From: Candidatus Rhodoferax bjergmarkensis
Lineage (GTDB): Bacteria > Pseudomonadota > Gammaproteobacteria > Burkholderiales > Burkholderiaceae_C
Assembly: GCA_016708345.1 (NCBI GenBank)
Contig: JADJFX010000040.1
Span: forward strand, 35,855-99,854
Direction of reading: 5' to 3'
DNA: 64,000 nucleotides
The position numbers and the translations under genes were made by a program. The notes below the pieces were generated by a model. It made no database searches, was not told the DNA's origin, and saw nothing but the letters and a program-made list of their open reading frames with translations. This document shows, piece by piece, positions 63,800 through 64,000 of the stretch (positions within the stretch are counted from its first letter, which is position 1; each line of letters begins with the position of its first letter).

Positions 63800-64000
63800 A
63801 GGGACGCGGGGGTTTTGTTTGTCACGTAATTCATGGATCCTCAAATTTTTGGATTGAGTTTAACTGTCTCGATGCGGGGTATCAGGCAGGAGAAACACCA
63901 AAACGCGTCACGCCCAGATGACTCTGTGGATACACGGAATCTCAGCCTTTGGGACACGCTTGCTCGGCTCTGAGTCCGCTGGCGTGGTCGACTGCTCCGT
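63800..64000. other. Upstream region of the BREX operon
   Basis: No open frame is supported. It should carry the BREX promoter, but I see no clear boxes. A regulator (WYL-type or BrxR) often sits upstream; none is visible before the window ends. Confidence 0.35.

Overview
The window looks like a high-GC betaproteobacterial chromosome, most likely Burkholderiales/Comamonadaceae. This is inferred from protein style (TamB, SWIM/vWA/MoxR set, BREX proteins) and base composition, not from a marker gene. Reading frames break very often: tamB, the phosphatase, the DUF4132 genes, DUF5682, brxA, brxB, brxC, pglX and tnsB each need two or three frames to rebuild one recognisable protein, while SWIM, hipA, yhaN, yhaO, lepB and the PDDEXK gene are intact. 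Either the consensus carries many indels or the region is decaying. I give gene-level spans and note the breaks. Genes broken at a few points are typed CDS; strongly decayed genes are typed pseudogene.

Layout. 0.66-5.4 kb (+): tamB, tRNA-Arg(CCT) and a histidine phosphatase. 5.6-21.5 kb (-): an operon of three tandem DUF4132 genes (the first with a WGR domain), a MoxR-type AAA+ ATPase, a DUF5682 protein, a vWA protein and a SWIM zinc-finger protein. This is the same set as the uncharacterised E. coli yeh locus (yehI/L/M/P/Q), with DUF4132 triplicated. 21.7-25.3 kb: signal peptidase I with an extra N-terminal membrane module, an ECF sigma factor with a small membrane partner, and a lipoprotein alpha/beta hydrolase.

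25.4-31.0 kb is a graveyard: an ISL3 transposase piece, a type II NADH dehydrogenase, a CheA-like C-terminus, enoyl-CoA hydratase, a DsbA-type isomerase, an SDR, a TetR regulator and a molybdopterin oxidoreductase, all broken. 31.06-35.71 kb is a small Tn7-like transposon (tnsA, tnsB, tnsC, tniQ) bounded by arrays of a 14-bp repeat, with no cargo. 36.1-39.2 kb holds a large tyrosine recombinase flanked by two copies of a small zinc-ribbon gene.

40.1-63.8 kb (-) is a BREX phage-defence island: brxA, brxB, brxC, hipB, hipA, pglX, a HEPN-like gene, a PDDEXK (DUF1016) gene, a repeat protein, yhaO (Mre11/SbcD-like), yhaN (Rad50/SbcC-like), pglZ, brxL and an LRV-like/DUF1963 protein. Most junctions are overlaps or short gaps, so the Mre11-Rad50-like pair is wired into the BREX operon. 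Two proteins flanking the yhaO-yhaN-pglZ-brxL block share the same N-terminal module, which I take as the most likely undescribed component. pglZ carries an in-frame amber codon and brxC is broken at its P-loop, so the system as read may be inactive unless these are sequence errors.
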